A DNA stretch of 64,000 nucleotides from Gordonibacter massiliensis (ex Traore et al. 2017) (GCA_900170005.1 LT827128.1:3592168-3656167); one strand, 5' to 3'; shown: positions 7,107-16,579, counted from the first letter of the stretch. The notes: a model not told the origin generated them from the sequence alone. Made by a program: numbers and translations.

Positions 7107-9449
7107 ATGGTCGAAGAACCCAGGGGGCTCACCGCCGCCGAGGTGGCCGAGCGCGTGGCGCGCGGCGACGTGAACGCCGACGTGGACGTGAAGACGCGCT
7201 CCATCAAGCAGATCGTGCTGGAGAACATCTGCACGCTGTTCAACGCCATCAACGTGATTCTGGCCGTGTTCGTGCTGATCACCGGCTCGTACAAGAACAT
7301 GCTGTTCATGATAGTCATCGCGTGCAACGTCGTCATCGGCATCGTGCAGGAGATACGCTCGAAAATCACCACCGACCGTTTGAGCATCGTGGCGGGCTCG
7401 CATGCCACGGTCGTGCGCGACGGCGAGCGCGTGGAGGTGCCCCTGCACGAGATCGTGCGCGACGACCTTATCGTGCTGGGCCGCGGCGACCAGGTTCCGG
7501 CCGACGCCGTGGTGGTGTCGGGCGCGGCCGACGTGAACGAGAGCCTGCTCACCGGCGAGAGCAACCTCATAAAGAAGGCCGAGGGAGCCGAGCTCATGAG
7601 CGGCTCGTTCGTGAACGCCGGCACGGTGCGCGCGCGGGTGGTGCACGTGGGGCACGAGAACTACGCGGCGAAGATCAGCGCGGAGGCCAAGCAGCACAAG
7701 AAGGTCAACTCCGAGATCATGAACAGCCTGAACCGCATCATCAAGTTCGTGAGCGTCGTCATATTCCCCGTGGGTGCGCTGCTGTTCGCCCGCCAGTTCT
7801 TCAGCGGCGAGGGCGTCGAGCTCAACAACGCCATCCTATCCACGGTGGCCGCGCTCGTGGGCATGATACCCGAGGGCCTCATCCTGCTCACGTCCACGGT
7901 GCTGGCGGTGGCGGTGATCCGCCTGGCCAAGAGCAAGGTGCTCGTGCAGCAGCTGTACTGCATCGAAACGCTGGCGCGCGTGGACACGCTGTGCCTGGAC
8001 AAGACGGGCACCATAACCACGGGGGCCATGGAAGTGGCTTCGATCGAGGCGGTGGACGGCGCCGACGAGGCCGAGCTCTGCCGGGCGCTGGCGTCGCTCG
8101 CCGCGGCCGACGAGGATCCGAACGAGACGGCGCAGGCCGTGGCCGAGCACTGCGCGGCGGGCGGGTTCGAGCCGCTGCCGGCGTCGCGCGTGGTGCCGTT
8201 CTCGTCCGACAAGAAGTGGTCGGGAGCGGCGTTCGGGGATCGCGCCTACGTGATGGGCGCCGGCAAGTTCGTGCTGGGCGACGCGTTCGCCGTCGTGGAG
8301 GAGCAGGCGGCCGCCTTGGCCGCCACGGCGCGCGTGCTGCTGGTGGCGCGCGTGGAGGGCTTCGACGAGGACGGGGGCATCGTGGGCGCCCCCGTGCCCC
8401 TGGGCTTCGTGGCCATCCACGACCAGATACGCTCCACGGCGGCCGAGACCATCGGCTACTTCAAAGACCAGGGCGTCACGGTGAACGTCATCTCGGGCGA
8501 CGACCCCCGCACGGTGGCGGGCATCGCGGCCCAGGTGGGCGTGGACGGCGCCGATGCCTACGTGGACGCCACGACGCTCGAAACGCCCGAGCAGGTGGCC
8601 GAGGCCGTGGAGCGCTACCACGTGTTCGGCCGCGTGAAGCCCGAGCAGAAGAAGCAGTTCGTCGTCGCGCTGCAAAAGCGGGGCCACGTGGTGGCCATGA
8701 CGGGCGACGGCGTGAACGACACGCTGGCCCTCAAGCAGGCCGACTGCTCGGTGGCCATGGCGGCCGGCTCTGACGCGGCGCGCAACGTGGCGCAGCTCGT
8801 GCTGGTGGACAACGACTTCGCCAGCATGCCGAAGGTGGTGGCCGAGGGGCGGCGCTCCATCAACAACCTGCAGCGCTCGGCGTCGCTGTTCCTGGTGAAG
8901 ACGCTCTTGTCCATGACGCTGGCCGTGCTGTTCGTGCTGCTGCCGTGGCAGTACCCGTTCCAGCCCATCCAGATGACGCTCATCTCGGCGTTCACCATCG
9001 GCATCCCGTCGTTCGTGCTGGCGTTGGAACCGAATAAGGACCGCATACGCGGCCGTTTCTTGGAGAACGTCATCGTGAAGTCCATTCCCGGCGCCGTGTG
9101 CGCGGTGCTGGCCGTGCTGACGGTGAACGTGGTGGGGCGCTTGGCGCTGGGGCTCGACTACGGGCAGGTGTCCACGCTGTGCGTGCTGCTCGCGGCATGG
9201 GTGGGCGCCATGCTCATCGTGCGCCTGTCGGTGCCGTTCACGCCCATACGCACGGCGCTGCTGGTCGTGGTGGTGGGCGGCACCGTGCTGGGCGCGACGC
9301 TGCTGCACGGGCTGTTCGGCATCGTGCCGTTCACGCTGGAGATGACCGTGCTGTTCGTCGCGTGCGCCGTGGGCGTGGCGGCGGTGTTCCACTGGCTGTA
9401 CGGGGTGTTCGGACGTTGGCATGGGGCGCGGCTGGCGAAGATGGCTTAG
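7107..9449 (+). CDS. P-type cation-transporting ATPase (HAD-IC), CtpE-like
   Basis: A 780-aa P-type ATPase that moves cations across the membrane by forming an aspartyl phosphate. Visible landmarks in order are the actuator-domain TGES, a PEGL motif in the fourth membrane helix (GMIPEGLILL), the phosphorylation motif DKTGT, the hinge MTGDGVNDTLALKQADCSVA and six helices at the C-terminus. There are no N-terminal CxxC metal-binding repeats, so it is not a copper or zinc exporter. PEGL places it near Ca2+/Mg2+ pumps, and overall it looks like mycobacterial CtpE, a reported calcium importer; that likeness is from memory. The ATG at 7107 has GAGAGGA upstream, and a TAGAAT box lies at 7033-7038. 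Confidence 0.9.
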   Translation: MVEEPRGLTAAEVAERVARGDVNADVDVKTRSIKQIVLENICTLFNAINVILAVFVLITGSYKNMLFMIVIACNVVIGIVQEIRSKITTDRLSIVAGSHATVVRDGERVEVPLHEIVRDDLIVLGRGDQVPADAVVVSGAADVNESLLTGESNLIKKAEGAELMSGSFVNAGTVRARVVHVGHENYAAKISAEAKQHKKVNSEIMNSLNRIIKFVSVVIFPVGALLFARQFFSGEGVELNNAILSTVAALVGMIPEGLILLTSTVLAVAVIRLAKSKVLVQQLYCIETLARVDTLCLDKTGTITTGAMEVASIEAVDGADEAELCRALASLAAADEDPNETAQAVAEHCAAGGFEPLPASRVVPFSSDKKWSGAAFGDRAYVMGAGKFVLGDAFAVVEEQAAALAATARVLLVARVEGFDEDGGIVGAPVPLGFVAIHDQIRSTAAETIGYFKDQGVTVNVISGDDPRTVAGIAAQVGVDGADAYVDATTLETPEQVAEAVERYHVFGRVKPEQKKQFVVALQKRGHVVAMTGDGVNDTLALKQADCSVAMAAGSDAARNVAQLVLVDNDFASMPKVVAEGRRSINNLQRSASLFLVKTLLSMTLAVLFVLLPWQYPFQPIQMTLISAFTIGIPSFVLALEPNKDRIRGRFLENVIVKSIPGAVCAVLAVLTVNVVGRLALGLDYGQVSTLCVLLAAWVGAMLIVRLSVPFTPIRTALLVVVVGGTVLGATLLHGLFGIVPFTLEMTVLFVACAVGVAAVFHWLYGVFGRWHGARLAKMA

Positions 9450-9469
9450 GGACTCTGTTCAACCTGGTC

Positions 9470-9582
9470 GGGCCGGAGGGGTGCGGGGTGCGCCGTTCGG
9501 TCAGTCCTGAGCTCGCTCGAACAGCCCACAGGGCTGTTCGGCTCGTGCGGAATCTACGGCGCACCCCGCACCCCTCCGGCCC
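9470..9582. repeat. 27-bp-arm dyad element between convergent genes
   Basis: Perfect 27-bp inverted arms (9470-9496 and 9556-9582) flank a second perfect 10-bp palindrome (9518-9527 with 9531-9540). The element lies between the ends of the convergent P-type ATPase and beta-propeller genes. It probably stops transcripts from both sides, and its nested form suggests a mobile repeat family distinct from the REPIN-like one. Confidence 0.8.
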
Positions 9583-9647
9583 TGGCCTTTTGTGGTTGAC
9601 GCCATCTTCCTGGGCTTGGTGAGAGGGGTGTTGTTGGGAGGTTTTTG

Positions 9648-10697
9648 CTAGCCGAGGGCGTTTTGTTTGGCGGAGGTGGGGATTCTCCAGATTATGCCTT
9701 GGCCGAACTCGCAGGCGTACAGGTAGCCGTCGTGGATCGTCAGGTTCGAGACGAAGATGCCGGCGCCTTCGGGAAGCCGCACGGTGGTTATGTCCCAACC
9801 GTCGGGGTCGACGACCACGACCTCGCCGGCTTTCAGGTGCGCTGCGTAGATGTTGCCGTCCGCGTCGGTCAGCAGGCCGTCGGGGCCGTGGCCGCCGGTG
9901 AGCCGGGCGGCGACGTAGGGCGTGTCCTTCGCGTCCACGTAGGTTTTCGAGGGCACGCAGAGGATCGAGTTCGTGTTGAACTCGGCAACGTACAGGAAGT
10001 TCGCATCGGGCGAGATGGTGATGCCGTTGGGGTACGCGAACCCGGTTTTGTAGAGCTCGATCTCGGGTTCGGCGGCATCGTATTTCACGTAGTACACGTT
10101 GCCGTTCTTGTCGAGGTAGTCCGACTGGCCGGGGTCGGTGAAGTAGGCGCCGCCCTGCCCGTCGAGAACGAGGTCGTTCAGCCCCAGAAACGGCGTTCCT
10201 TTGAAATCCCCCAGCAGCACTTTGTACTCGAGCGTCTCGATGTCGAACGTGCACAGCCCTTGCGAGCGGTCGGTGATGAGCATCGTGGTGTCGTCGATGA
10301 ACTTCGCGCCGTTGGGCATGGCCTTCTTGGCGTCGTCGTGGTAGACGACCACGGCCTTGCCGTCTTCCACTTTGAGGATGTTCGACATCGCCACGTCGAT
10401 GAACCACAGGGTGCCGTCTTTGAAGTTCATGCCCTCGATGAGCCCGCTGTCTTCGACGGTCGCGTACTTCTCCCATGCGGCAGTCGGGCTGACGATGTAG
10501 TCGTCGGCGAACGTTTTCGGGCCGGCCTGCGCGAATTCGGATGCGGATCCCTCCCCGGATCCCTTCTCGGAGCCTTCCGACCCCTGCGCTTGGCTGCTGC
10601 ATCCTGCCATCAAGCCGAGCGCCATCGTTCCACCGGCGACGACGGACCCTTTCAGGAAGTTCCGCCTGTCGATGCCGTGCGTTTGCATAATGCCCAT
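9648..10697 (-). CDS. Tat-exported SMP-30/NHL-like beta-propeller lipoprotein
   Basis: A 349-aa lipoprotein. The N-terminus has a twin-arginine signal (DRRNFLKGS) followed by a hydrophobic stretch and the lipobox LMAGC, so the folded protein should be exported by Tat and lipid-anchored outside. A Ser/Gly/Glu-rich linker precedes a beta-propeller with repeated short blades containing NDLVLDGQGGAYFTDP, GFAYPNGITISPDA and GPDGLLTDADGNIYA, typical of SMP-30/gluconolactonase or strictosidine-synthase-like folds. Members hydrolyse lactones or simply bind ligand; the substrate is unknown. The start at 10697 has AAGGAGG nine bases upstream; a longer form from 10781 would bury the signal and is rejected. 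It diverges from the 79-aa gene at 10977. Confidence 0.85.
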   Translation of the reverse strand: MGIMQTHGIDRRNFLKGSVVAGGTMALGLMAGCSSQAQGSEGSEKGSGEGSASEFAQAGPKTFADDYIVSPTAAWEKYATVEDSGLIEGMNFKDGTLWFIDVAMSNILKVEDGKAVVVYHDDAKKAMPNGAKFIDDTTMLITDRSQGLCTFDIETLEYKVLLGDFKGTPFLGLNDLVLDGQGGAYFTDPGQSDYLDKNGNVYYVKYDAAEPEIELYKTGFAYPNGITISPDANFLYVAEFNTNSILCVPSKTYVDAKDTPYVAARLTGGHGPDGLLTDADGNIYAAHLKAGEVVVVDPDGWDITTVRLPEGAGIFVSNLTIHDGYLYACEFGQGIIWRIPTSAKQNALG

Positions 10698-10976
10698 TTC
10701 CTTCTCCCTCCTTCGAATGATGGAAACCTTCGCGAAACTATACGAGCCGCGAAAGGCATTCTCCAAATAGCGATTCGGCATGCGGGTATGCTGGTGTCGG
10801 ATGAAGCGATTCCCGTTTGCGGGCGCTTCGGCGGGCGTTGCGCGTCCGCCGCCGGTTCTCTGGCGCTATTCCGAAACGGCATCGGCTCGGAACGAATGCG
10901 CATTTCCCCTATGCGGGGAATCCGTTCTACACTTTCGAGGCAGGGGTTGGCGGATTGGATAGGTAAGGAGAGCGAG

Positions 10977-11216
10977 ATGCTTACAGTTGTTTCCCACGAG
11001 TATGACGAGAGCACCGGAATCGATCGTTACGTGTTCGACCCGGGAGCCATGAAAGCCCAGGTCAAAGTTATGGTGGAAGATGGGGGCGACCCTCAGGTCC
11101 TGCTCGGCGTGGAGGGCATGGCCGTTCAGCAAAGCGTCACCGAGCCTACGTGGACCGTTTGCCGGAACAAGGAGATCGTCGAGATCGCCTTGGCCGACTA
11201 CCAAGCGCGCCAGTAG
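10977..11216 (+). CDS. small hypothetical protein, 79 aa
   Basis: I do not recognise the family. The protein is acidic, soluble and has no metal-binding cluster: one Cys near the C-terminus (TVCRNKE) and alternating hydrophobic residues suggest a small alpha/beta fold. The ATG at 10977 follows AAGGAGAGCGAG. A TACACT -10-like box is about 45 bp upstream, and a strong intrinsic terminator starts 22 bp after the stop, so it is a single-gene transcript. The clean expression signals argue that it is a real gene despite its size. It lies between the propeller lipoprotein and the LysR/molybdoenzyme region. Confidence 0.65.
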   Translation: MLTVVSHEYDESTGIDRYVFDPGAMKAQVKVMVEDGGDPQVLLGVEGMAVQQSVTEPTWTVCRNKEIVEIALADYQARQ

Positions 11217-11238
11217 CGACGCGAGCGCCGTGCGCCTG

Positions 11239-11275
11239 CGGGAGCCCGCCTTGAAGAGGCGGGCTCCCGTTTTTC
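11239..11275 (+). terminator. strong intrinsic terminator
   Basis: A 12-bp perfect GC-rich stem (11239-11250 with 11258-11269), a 7-nt loop and a following T5 run. It is the best rho-independent terminator in the window. Confidence 0.85.
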
Positions 11276-11360
11276 GCGCATGCGCGATCCTGCGTGCTGG
11301 CGAGAGGAAAGCCCCCCCTCCCTCGGCCGCTGCCTTCGGATTCCCTGGCGCTCGGCTCGA

Positions 11361-11588
11361 TCACGCGCCTGCGGCGCCGGGGGGATCGTAGCGGTCCGCG
11401 TAGTAGTCTTTCGAACCCTCGGGCTTGCCGATTTCCCCGCGGGTCATGTTGTGCAGGAACGGGGTTCCGCACGTTCGGCAGACCCTGCCTCCGGCCGGGA
11501 TGGGCTCGCCGCACGTGCTGCAGCGCAAGTCCAACCGCAAGGAGAAGATGCCGCATTTGTTGCAGTGGGAGCAGGGATAGCAGGGCAT
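11361..11588 (-). CDS. small double zinc-ribbon protein, 75 aa
   Basis: A 75-aa protein with two zinc-ribbon modules: CSHCNKCG near the N-terminus pairs with CSTCG, then CRTCG follows. Cysteine pairs at CxxC spacing imply one or two structural Zn2+ ions. The tail (DYYADRYDPPG) is hydrophilic. The ATG at 11588 has AAAGGAAG eight bases upstream. The gene lies 55 bp downstream of the LysR gene on the same strand and is probably co-transcribed with it. A second small zinc-ribbon protein sits at the far end of the same cluster (19836-20060). The function is unknown; a role as an assembly or adaptor factor for the molybdoenzymes is only a guess. Confidence 0.65.
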   Translation of the reverse strand: MPCYPCSHCNKCGIFSLRLDLRCSTCGEPIPAGGRVCRTCGTPFLHNMTRGEIGKPEGSKDYYADRYDPPGAAGA

Positions 11589-11643
11589 GGCTAAGACTTC
11601 CTTTCGTGCGTCCCGTTGTGCCGGCGCACCGCGCCGGTCGGCG

Positions 11644-12576
11644 TCATTTCCTCTCGACGCTTGCGCAGAGCACCTCGAGGGCCTCGTCGAGAACGGGGTT
11701 GGCGTTGTCAAGGCGGTAGGCCGCCGATATGGGGAAGAACGCGTCGTCGTCGGTTATGGGAACCTGCACGCAGAAGGGGGCGATCCCCATGCCCACGCGC
11801 TTGGTGAAGTTGGTTCCCATGATCAGCACGTCGTCCCTGATGCTCGCTGCCGTGGTGAGCAGGTCGGTCTCCTTCATGGAGTAGTGCCTGCGCGTTTTCG
11901 GCTTGAAGCCCCGCGAGCGGCAGGCTTCCTCGATGTAGCGCCACGCGTCGCTGACGTGCGATCCTTCGATCTTTATGAGCGTTTCGTCCTTTAGCTGCGA
12001 AAGCGAGATCGATTCCCGCTGGGCCAGGCGATGGCTGCTGCTCATGAGCGCCACCCAGGTGCAGCTGCCCAGCTGCACGACTCCGATTTCGTCGTCGTCC
12101 GACACATCGCTTTCCGACAGGTAGTCGAAGACGATGTCGCAGCCGCCCTCTTCGAGAATCTCCCGGGGCAGTTGATGCCGGCAGGGCTTCGTCTCGAGGA
12201 AGTTGAACCCGTAAACGGGCCCGAGCTCCGCGAGGATGCAGCTCAGCGCCCGCGTCACCATCTCCTCGTTGACGAGCCCGCCGATGGACAGGTGGACGGA
12301 CGGCGCGACGCGCAGCTCTTTGGCCCGTTCGCTGAAGGCCATCTGCGCCTCGATGAGCTTGTAGGCGTACGACAGCAGCGACGCGCCCGCGGTCGTCAGG
12401 CGCATCGAGGACCCCGTCCGGTCGAACAGGGAGAGGCGCAGCTCTTTTTCGAGCGCGTTGATGTGCTTGCTCAGCGTTGGCTGCGACATGTTGAGAAGCC
12501 GGGCCGTTTCCGTGAAGTTCAGGTTCTTGGCCAGCTCGACGAACTCGTAGATGATGCGGACATCCAAAGCTCCCAC
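11644..12576 (-). CDS. LysR-family transcriptional regulator
   Basis: A 310-aa LysR-type regulator. Residues 1-60 are a winged helix-turn-helix (FTETARLLNMSQPTLSKHIN), followed by a linker helix and a substrate-binding effector domain to the C-terminus. LysR proteins usually control a divergent neighbour in response to a small molecule; here the divergent gene is the MFS carrier at 12829, followed by two molybdopterin oxidoreductases, so the effector may be the enzymes' aromatic substrate. Pairing of LysR regulators with such gene sets is familiar in Eggerthella. The start is uncertain: GTG at 12576 abuts a purine-rich run, while TTG at 12567 has better spacing and begins LDVRII, like many LysR proteins. 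Confidence 0.9.
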   Translation of the reverse strand: MGALDVRIIYEFVELAKNLNFTETARLLNMSQPTLSKHINALEKELRLSLFDRTGSSMRLTTAGASLLSYAYKLIEAQMAFSERAKELRVAPSVHLSIGGLVNEEMVTRALSCILAELGPVYGFNFLETKPCRHQLPREILEEGGCDIVFDYLSESDVSDDDEIGVVQLGSCTWVALMSSSHRLAQRESISLSQLKDETLIKIEGSHVSDAWRYIEEACRSRGFKPKTRRHYSMKETDLLTTAASIRDDVLIMGTNFTKRVGMGIAPFCVQVPITDDDAFFPISAAYRLDNANPVLDEALEVLCASVERK

Positions 12577-12747
12577 CCCCTTGACGAGAACTCTACGGAT
12601 ACTCCTCCCGCGAAGCGAGGAAGCTGCCTTCGACTATATTAGAACACAGGCGGATAATACCACCAATTCCAAAACGGCATGGAAGCGATATGCCCGGGGC
12701 ATGCGGCTACTCCCAATCGTCATTTTTCGTATGCGCCGCCGCCTTCC

Positions 12748-12776
12748 TATACTTTCATCGTTCGAGGGGACTCGAA
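12748..12776 (+). promoter_or_regulatory. candidate promoter for the molybdoenzyme operon
   Basis: TATACT at 12748-12753 is followed by a short dyad, TTCGAG-GGGA-CTCGAA (12761-12776), in the 252-bp gap between the divergent LysR and MFS genes. A classical LysR T-N11-A box was not identified with confidence. Confidence 0.4.
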
Positions 12777-12828
12777 TAGGTAGGAGGAGCATTGCAACGC
12801 AGGGGTTCTCCGAAGAAAGGGGAGTAGG

Positions 12829-14073
12829 ATGAGCACGCAAACTCAGGAAAGACTCGGGAAGATCATGGTGCCCATCATGGCGATCTTCGCCCTGGGAGCA
12901 TCGCAGGGCGGCGTCAACGCCGGCATGGCCACGATGTCGATGGCGTTTCCCGACGCCGGGGCGAACATCGCCTACATCGTGAGCATCGTGGCTTTGGGCA
13001 TGATACCCTCGGGCATCATCTCGGGCGCCGTGACGGGCAAGTTCATCAAGTACCGCACGTCCATCATCGCCGCGATCGTTCTGTACGTGATATCGGGTTG
13101 CTGGCCTTTCATCGCGCAGGGCACGTCGTTCGCCGCCCTGCTCGTTTCGCGTTTCATATTCGGCTTCGCCGTAGGCTGGTCGTACCCGCTGGCGCAGGCC
13201 TTGGTGTTCAAATCGGTGGCCGACGAGCACAAGAGGGCCTCGTGGCTGGGAGTGGGCATGTGCTGCTTCAACCTGGGCAGCATGATCATGGAGTTCGCAG
13301 GCGGCTACCTTGCCGTCATCAGCTGGCAGGCATGCTTCCTCGTGTACCTGATCGGCATCATCCCGCTGGTCGTCGTCATATTCACGCTCAAAGAGCCCGA
13401 GACCGATGCCCAGCAGGCCGAGGACTTGGCAAAGGCCACGGGCCAGGCCGTGAAGGCGAAGATCCCGCCCATCACGTTCTGCTACATGCTCATGCTTACG
13501 CTCGTGACCGGGTTCGCCATGCCGACCATTCTGTACTGCTCGTTCGTCATCGCCGATCCTATCGTCGCGGGATGGATTCTGTCCGCCATGACGCTCGTGG
13601 GCGCGGTTTCCGGTTTGACCCTCGGCCCGGTGTACAAGAAGCTGGGGAAGTGGACGCTTCCCGTGTCCATCCTCGTGCTCGGCGTGCTCTACGTGGCGGC
13701 CGCCCTGCTGTCTCAGCCCGGCTCGTTCAACCTGGCGCTGTACGCCGTCGCCTTCCTCGTCGGCCACTGGGGCTTCGCCATCATCATCCCGGGCACGGGC
13801 GACATGGTCACCAACCTCACGCCCATCGCGGCGGCAACGCGGGCCATGGGATTCAACACCGCGTTCCATCAGCTCGGCTGCTTCATCGGCACGCCCATCG
13901 CCGCGCTGGTCATGAGCCTTGTCGGCGGGGCGTCCGTTATCGACGTGCTGCTGCCCACGGCCATCGCGATCGTCGTCCTGGGCGTGATCGACCTCATCCT
14001 GGTTGGTTGCACCAAGATGGAGAAGTACGGCGACGCCTACGGCAAGATCGACGCGGGATCCGCGGAAGACTAA
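12829..14073 (+). CDS. MFS transporter, first gene of molybdoenzyme operon
   Basis: A 414-aa major facilitator with about twelve membrane helices. The second loop has SGAVTGKFIKYRTS and the middle loop TLKEPETDAQQAEDL, as in organic-anion or drug-type carriers. It begins the operon that continues with two molybdopterin oxidoreductases, so it probably imports their substrate or exports the product. MFS carriers are found next to the cytoplasmic catechol dehydroxylases of Eggerthella and Gordonibacter (established for hydrocaffeate- and catechin-dehydroxylase loci, as I recall). The ATG at 12829 has GGGGAG with good spacing. The divergent LysR gene probably regulates it. The substrate cannot be named from sequence. 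Confidence 0.88.
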   Translation: MSTQTQERLGKIMVPIMAIFALGASQGGVNAGMATMSMAFPDAGANIAYIVSIVALGMIPSGIISGAVTGKFIKYRTSIIAAIVLYVISGCWPFIAQGTSFAALLVSRFIFGFAVGWSYPLAQALVFKSVADEHKRASWLGVGMCCFNLGSMIMEFAGGYLAVISWQACFLVYLIGIIPLVVVIFTLKEPETDAQQAEDLAKATGQAVKAKIPPITFCYMLMLTLVTGFAMPTILYCSFVIADPIVAGWILSAMTLVGAVSGLTLGPVYKKLGKWTLPVSILVLGVLYVAAALLSQPGSFNLALYAVAFLVGHWGFAIIIPGTGDMVTNLTPIAAATRAMGFNTAFHQLGCFIGTPIAALVMSLVGGASVIDVLLPTAIAIVVLGVIDLILVGCTKMEKYGDAYGKIDAGSAED

Positions 14074-14212
14074 CCACAACCGAACCATAGGCCTCTTCGA
14101 GAGGCGAGAATCGCGCTTCCGAGGGAAGCGCTTGGGAAAGCGTTGCTTGTTTCGATTCGATTCCACCTATCTGAACGTCCAAGGCGAGAGAGTCCTAAGA
14201 GAGGAGCTGCAC

Positions 14213-16579
14213 ATGTCGCAAGACTACTACGAGAGCCATCGGGGTGAGTGGCAATGGCAGGACGGCGAATACACCGTCACGCGCACCACCGCTTGGTCGG
14301 GGCCGGGCTGCCATGACGGCTGCGGCGTTCTGTACTACACCAAGAACGGCAAGCTGGAAAAGGTCGAGGGCGATCCCGACAACCCGTTCAACCAGGGGAC
14401 GCTCTGCATGCGCTGCCTGGAGATGCCCGAGTTCGTGAACAACCCCACCCGCCTGGGCCACCCGATGAAGCGCGCGGGCGAGCGCGGCGAAAACAAGTGG
14501 GAGCGCATAACCTGGGAGGAAGCGCTCGACATCATCGAGGAGAAGGTGCGCGCCATCTGGGCGGACTACGGCCCCGAGTCCATCGTCTGCCATATCGGCA
14601 CCGGCCGCAACAACTGCGACCAGATACCCTACCTGTGCTACGCGGCCTTCGGATCGCCGAACTTCTCCATGGGCTATCTGGCCGGCGATTCCTGCTTCTG
14701 CCCGCGCTCGGCCTCCATGGCGTCCCAGAACGGCGACTTCATGATCGCCGACTGCTCCCAGCAGTTCGAGAAGCGCTACGACGAGAGCACGGGCTGGCGC
14801 TGCCCCGAGGTCATCGTGAACTGGGGTTGCAACGCCGTCGTGTCCAACTCCGATAACTTCTACGGCGGCTGGATCGTCGACTGCATGCAGCGCGGGTCGA
14901 AGATGATCACCGTCGACCCGTCGCTCACCTGGCTGGCCGCGCGCTCGGAGTACTGGCTGCGCGTGCGCCCCGGCACCGACGCGGCGCTGGCCATGGCCAT
15001 GCTGAACGTCATCATCTCGGAGGATCTCTACGACCACGACTTCGTGGAGTGCTGGTGCTACGGGTTCGACGAGCTGGCCGAGCGCGTGAGCGATTGGACG
15101 CCCGAACGCGCCGCCGAGGTGTGCTGGGTCGAGGCCGAGGACATCGTCGGCGCCGCCCGCCTGTACGCCCAGGCCAAGCCCGCCGCCATCCAATGGGGCC
15201 TGAAGCTCGACCAGACCACGAACGCCACGGCGACGGCGTGCGCCGTCAACTCGCTCTGGGTCGTGACGGGCAACGTCGATAACCCCGGCGGCAACATCGT
15301 CATCCGCAACGCCTTCGACCAGAACCTGTCCTACGGCTACGGCTACCACCTGCTGTCGCCCGAGGTCCAGGCGAAGCGCTTGGGTGCCGAGTTCCCGCTG
15401 ATGAGCCGGGCGGGCTACAGCTCCTCGGCCCACGCCGACTCCGTGCTGCAGGCCATCGAGACGGGCGAGCCGTATCCCATCCGCATGGTGTGGATGACGT
15501 CCACGAACCCCATCGCCAACATGGGCGCCGACGCGCCGCGCATCTACCGCGCCTTGAAGGGCGTCGACTTCGTGGTGGTCAACGACCTGTTCATGACGCC
15601 CACCGCCGTCGCCTTCGCCGACTTGGTCCTGCCGGCCGCCATGTCTCCCGAGCGCAACTCCCAGCGCTGCTGGTGGGTGCCGAACCGCACGCTCACCAAG
15701 GTCACCCAGTACGAGGAGTGCGTGTCCGACGACGATTTGGTCACCATGGTGGGCAAGCGCCTGCACCCCGAGAACTTCCCGTGGGACGACAACATCGGCT
15801 GGATCAACCACATCTTCGAGCACGAGACAAACGACAAGCTGCCGTACAAAAGCTTCGAGGAAGCGCAGAAGGCCGTGTGGTCTTACCCCGAGTTCCAGTA
15901 CTTCAAGCACGAGAAGGGCCTGCTGCGCCCCGACGGCCAGCCGGGCTTCAACACGCCGTCCGGGCGCATCGAGCTGTACAACACGAACCTGATGCTGTGG
16001 GGCTACGATCCTCTCCCCGATTTCAAGGAGCCCAGCTGCTCACCGGTGAGCAACCCCGAGCTCGCCGAGCAGTACCCGCTGGTGCTCACCACCGGCGCGC
16101 GCTCCTTCGAGTTCTTCCATTCCGAGCATCGCCAAGCGGGCACCGTCTCGCGCGAGCTGCACCCCGACCCCCTGTTCGAGATGAGCGCCAAGAGCGCCGC
16201 CGAGCACGGTTTGAGCGAGGGCGACTGGGCGTGGATCGAGAACCAGCGCGGGCGCTGCCGTCAGAAGCTGCACGTGAACCCCTCGCTCGATGACCGCGTC
16301 GTGCGCGCCGAGCACGGCTGGTGGTTCCCCGAGACCGAGGGCGCCGAGCCCAACCTCTTCGGCGTGTTCGACTCCAACATCAACAACCTCACCCCGCAGT
16401 GCGAGAACGGCGACACCGGGTTCGGCGCCCCGTACGCCAACCAGCTGTGCCGGGTCTACCGGTGCACCGAGGAGAACAGCGAGGTTCCGCCCGGAGAGCA
16501 GGTGACCAAGCACGGCGGCTATTCCAAGGTCATCGACGAGTCCAACGGCGACGTGAAGGTAGGTGCCATCTATGGCTAA
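14213..16579 (+). CDS. molybdopterin oxidoreductase, transhydroxylase/catechol-dehydroxylase-like (copy 1)
   Basis: A 788-aa catalytic subunit of the DMSO-reductase superfamily, binding bis-MGD molybdenum. There is no Tat signal, so it is cytoplasmic. N-terminal cysteines are C33, C37, C65 and C68; the family's usual first cluster ligand is replaced by Ser29-Gly30, so the [4Fe-4S] site is altered or absent. MGD-binding landmarks are visible (GENKWERITWEEALDIIE, NPGGNIVIRNAFDQN, and C-terminal TTGARSFEFFHSEHRQ). Among known relatives it resembles pyrogallol transhydroxylase and gut catechol dehydroxylases rather than DmsA; this is recognition by eye. A real substrate cannot be assigned. The ATG at 14213 follows GAGGAG. 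The ferredoxin subunit gene overlaps its end by 8 bp. Confidence 0.88.
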   Translation: MSQDYYESHRGEWQWQDGEYTVTRTTAWSGPGCHDGCGVLYYTKNGKLEKVEGDPDNPFNQGTLCMRCLEMPEFVNNPTRLGHPMKRAGERGENKWERITWEEALDIIEEKVRAIWADYGPESIVCHIGTGRNNCDQIPYLCYAAFGSPNFSMGYLAGDSCFCPRSASMASQNGDFMIADCSQQFEKRYDESTGWRCPEVIVNWGCNAVVSNSDNFYGGWIVDCMQRGSKMITVDPSLTWLAARSEYWLRVRPGTDAALAMAMLNVIISEDLYDHDFVECWCYGFDELAERVSDWTPERAAEVCWVEAEDIVGAARLYAQAKPAAIQWGLKLDQTTNATATACAVNSLWVVTGNVDNPGGNIVIRNAFDQNLSYGYGYHLLSPEVQAKRLGAEFPLMSRAGYSSSAHADSVLQAIETGEPYPIRMVWMTSTNPIANMGADAPRIYRALKGVDFVVVNDLFMTPTAVAFADLVLPAAMSPERNSQRCWWVPNRTLTKVTQYEECVSDDDLVTMVGKRLHPENFPWDDNIGWINHIFEHETNDKLPYKSFEEAQKAVWSYPEFQYFKHEKGLLRPDGQPGFNTPSGRIELYNTNLMLWGYDPLPDFKEPSCSPVSNPELAEQYPLVLTTGARSFEFFHSEHRQAGTVSRELHPDPLFEMSAKSAAEHGLSEGDWAWIENQRGRCRQKLHVNPSLDDRVVRAEHGWWFPETEGAEPNLFGVFDSNINNLTPQCENGDTGFGAPYANQLCRVYRCTEENSEVPPGEQVTKHGGYSKVIDESNGDVKVGAIYG

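Noticed and set aside
7836-9422. 528-codon open frame antisense to the P-type ATPase
   Set aside because: His/Arg/Gln-rich nonsense translation opposite a motif-complete ATPase.
9645-10976. In-frame extension upstream of the 79-aa gene at 10977
   Set aside because: It is antisense to the Tat lipoprotein; only the part after the ATG at 10977 has a ribosome-binding site and independent signals.
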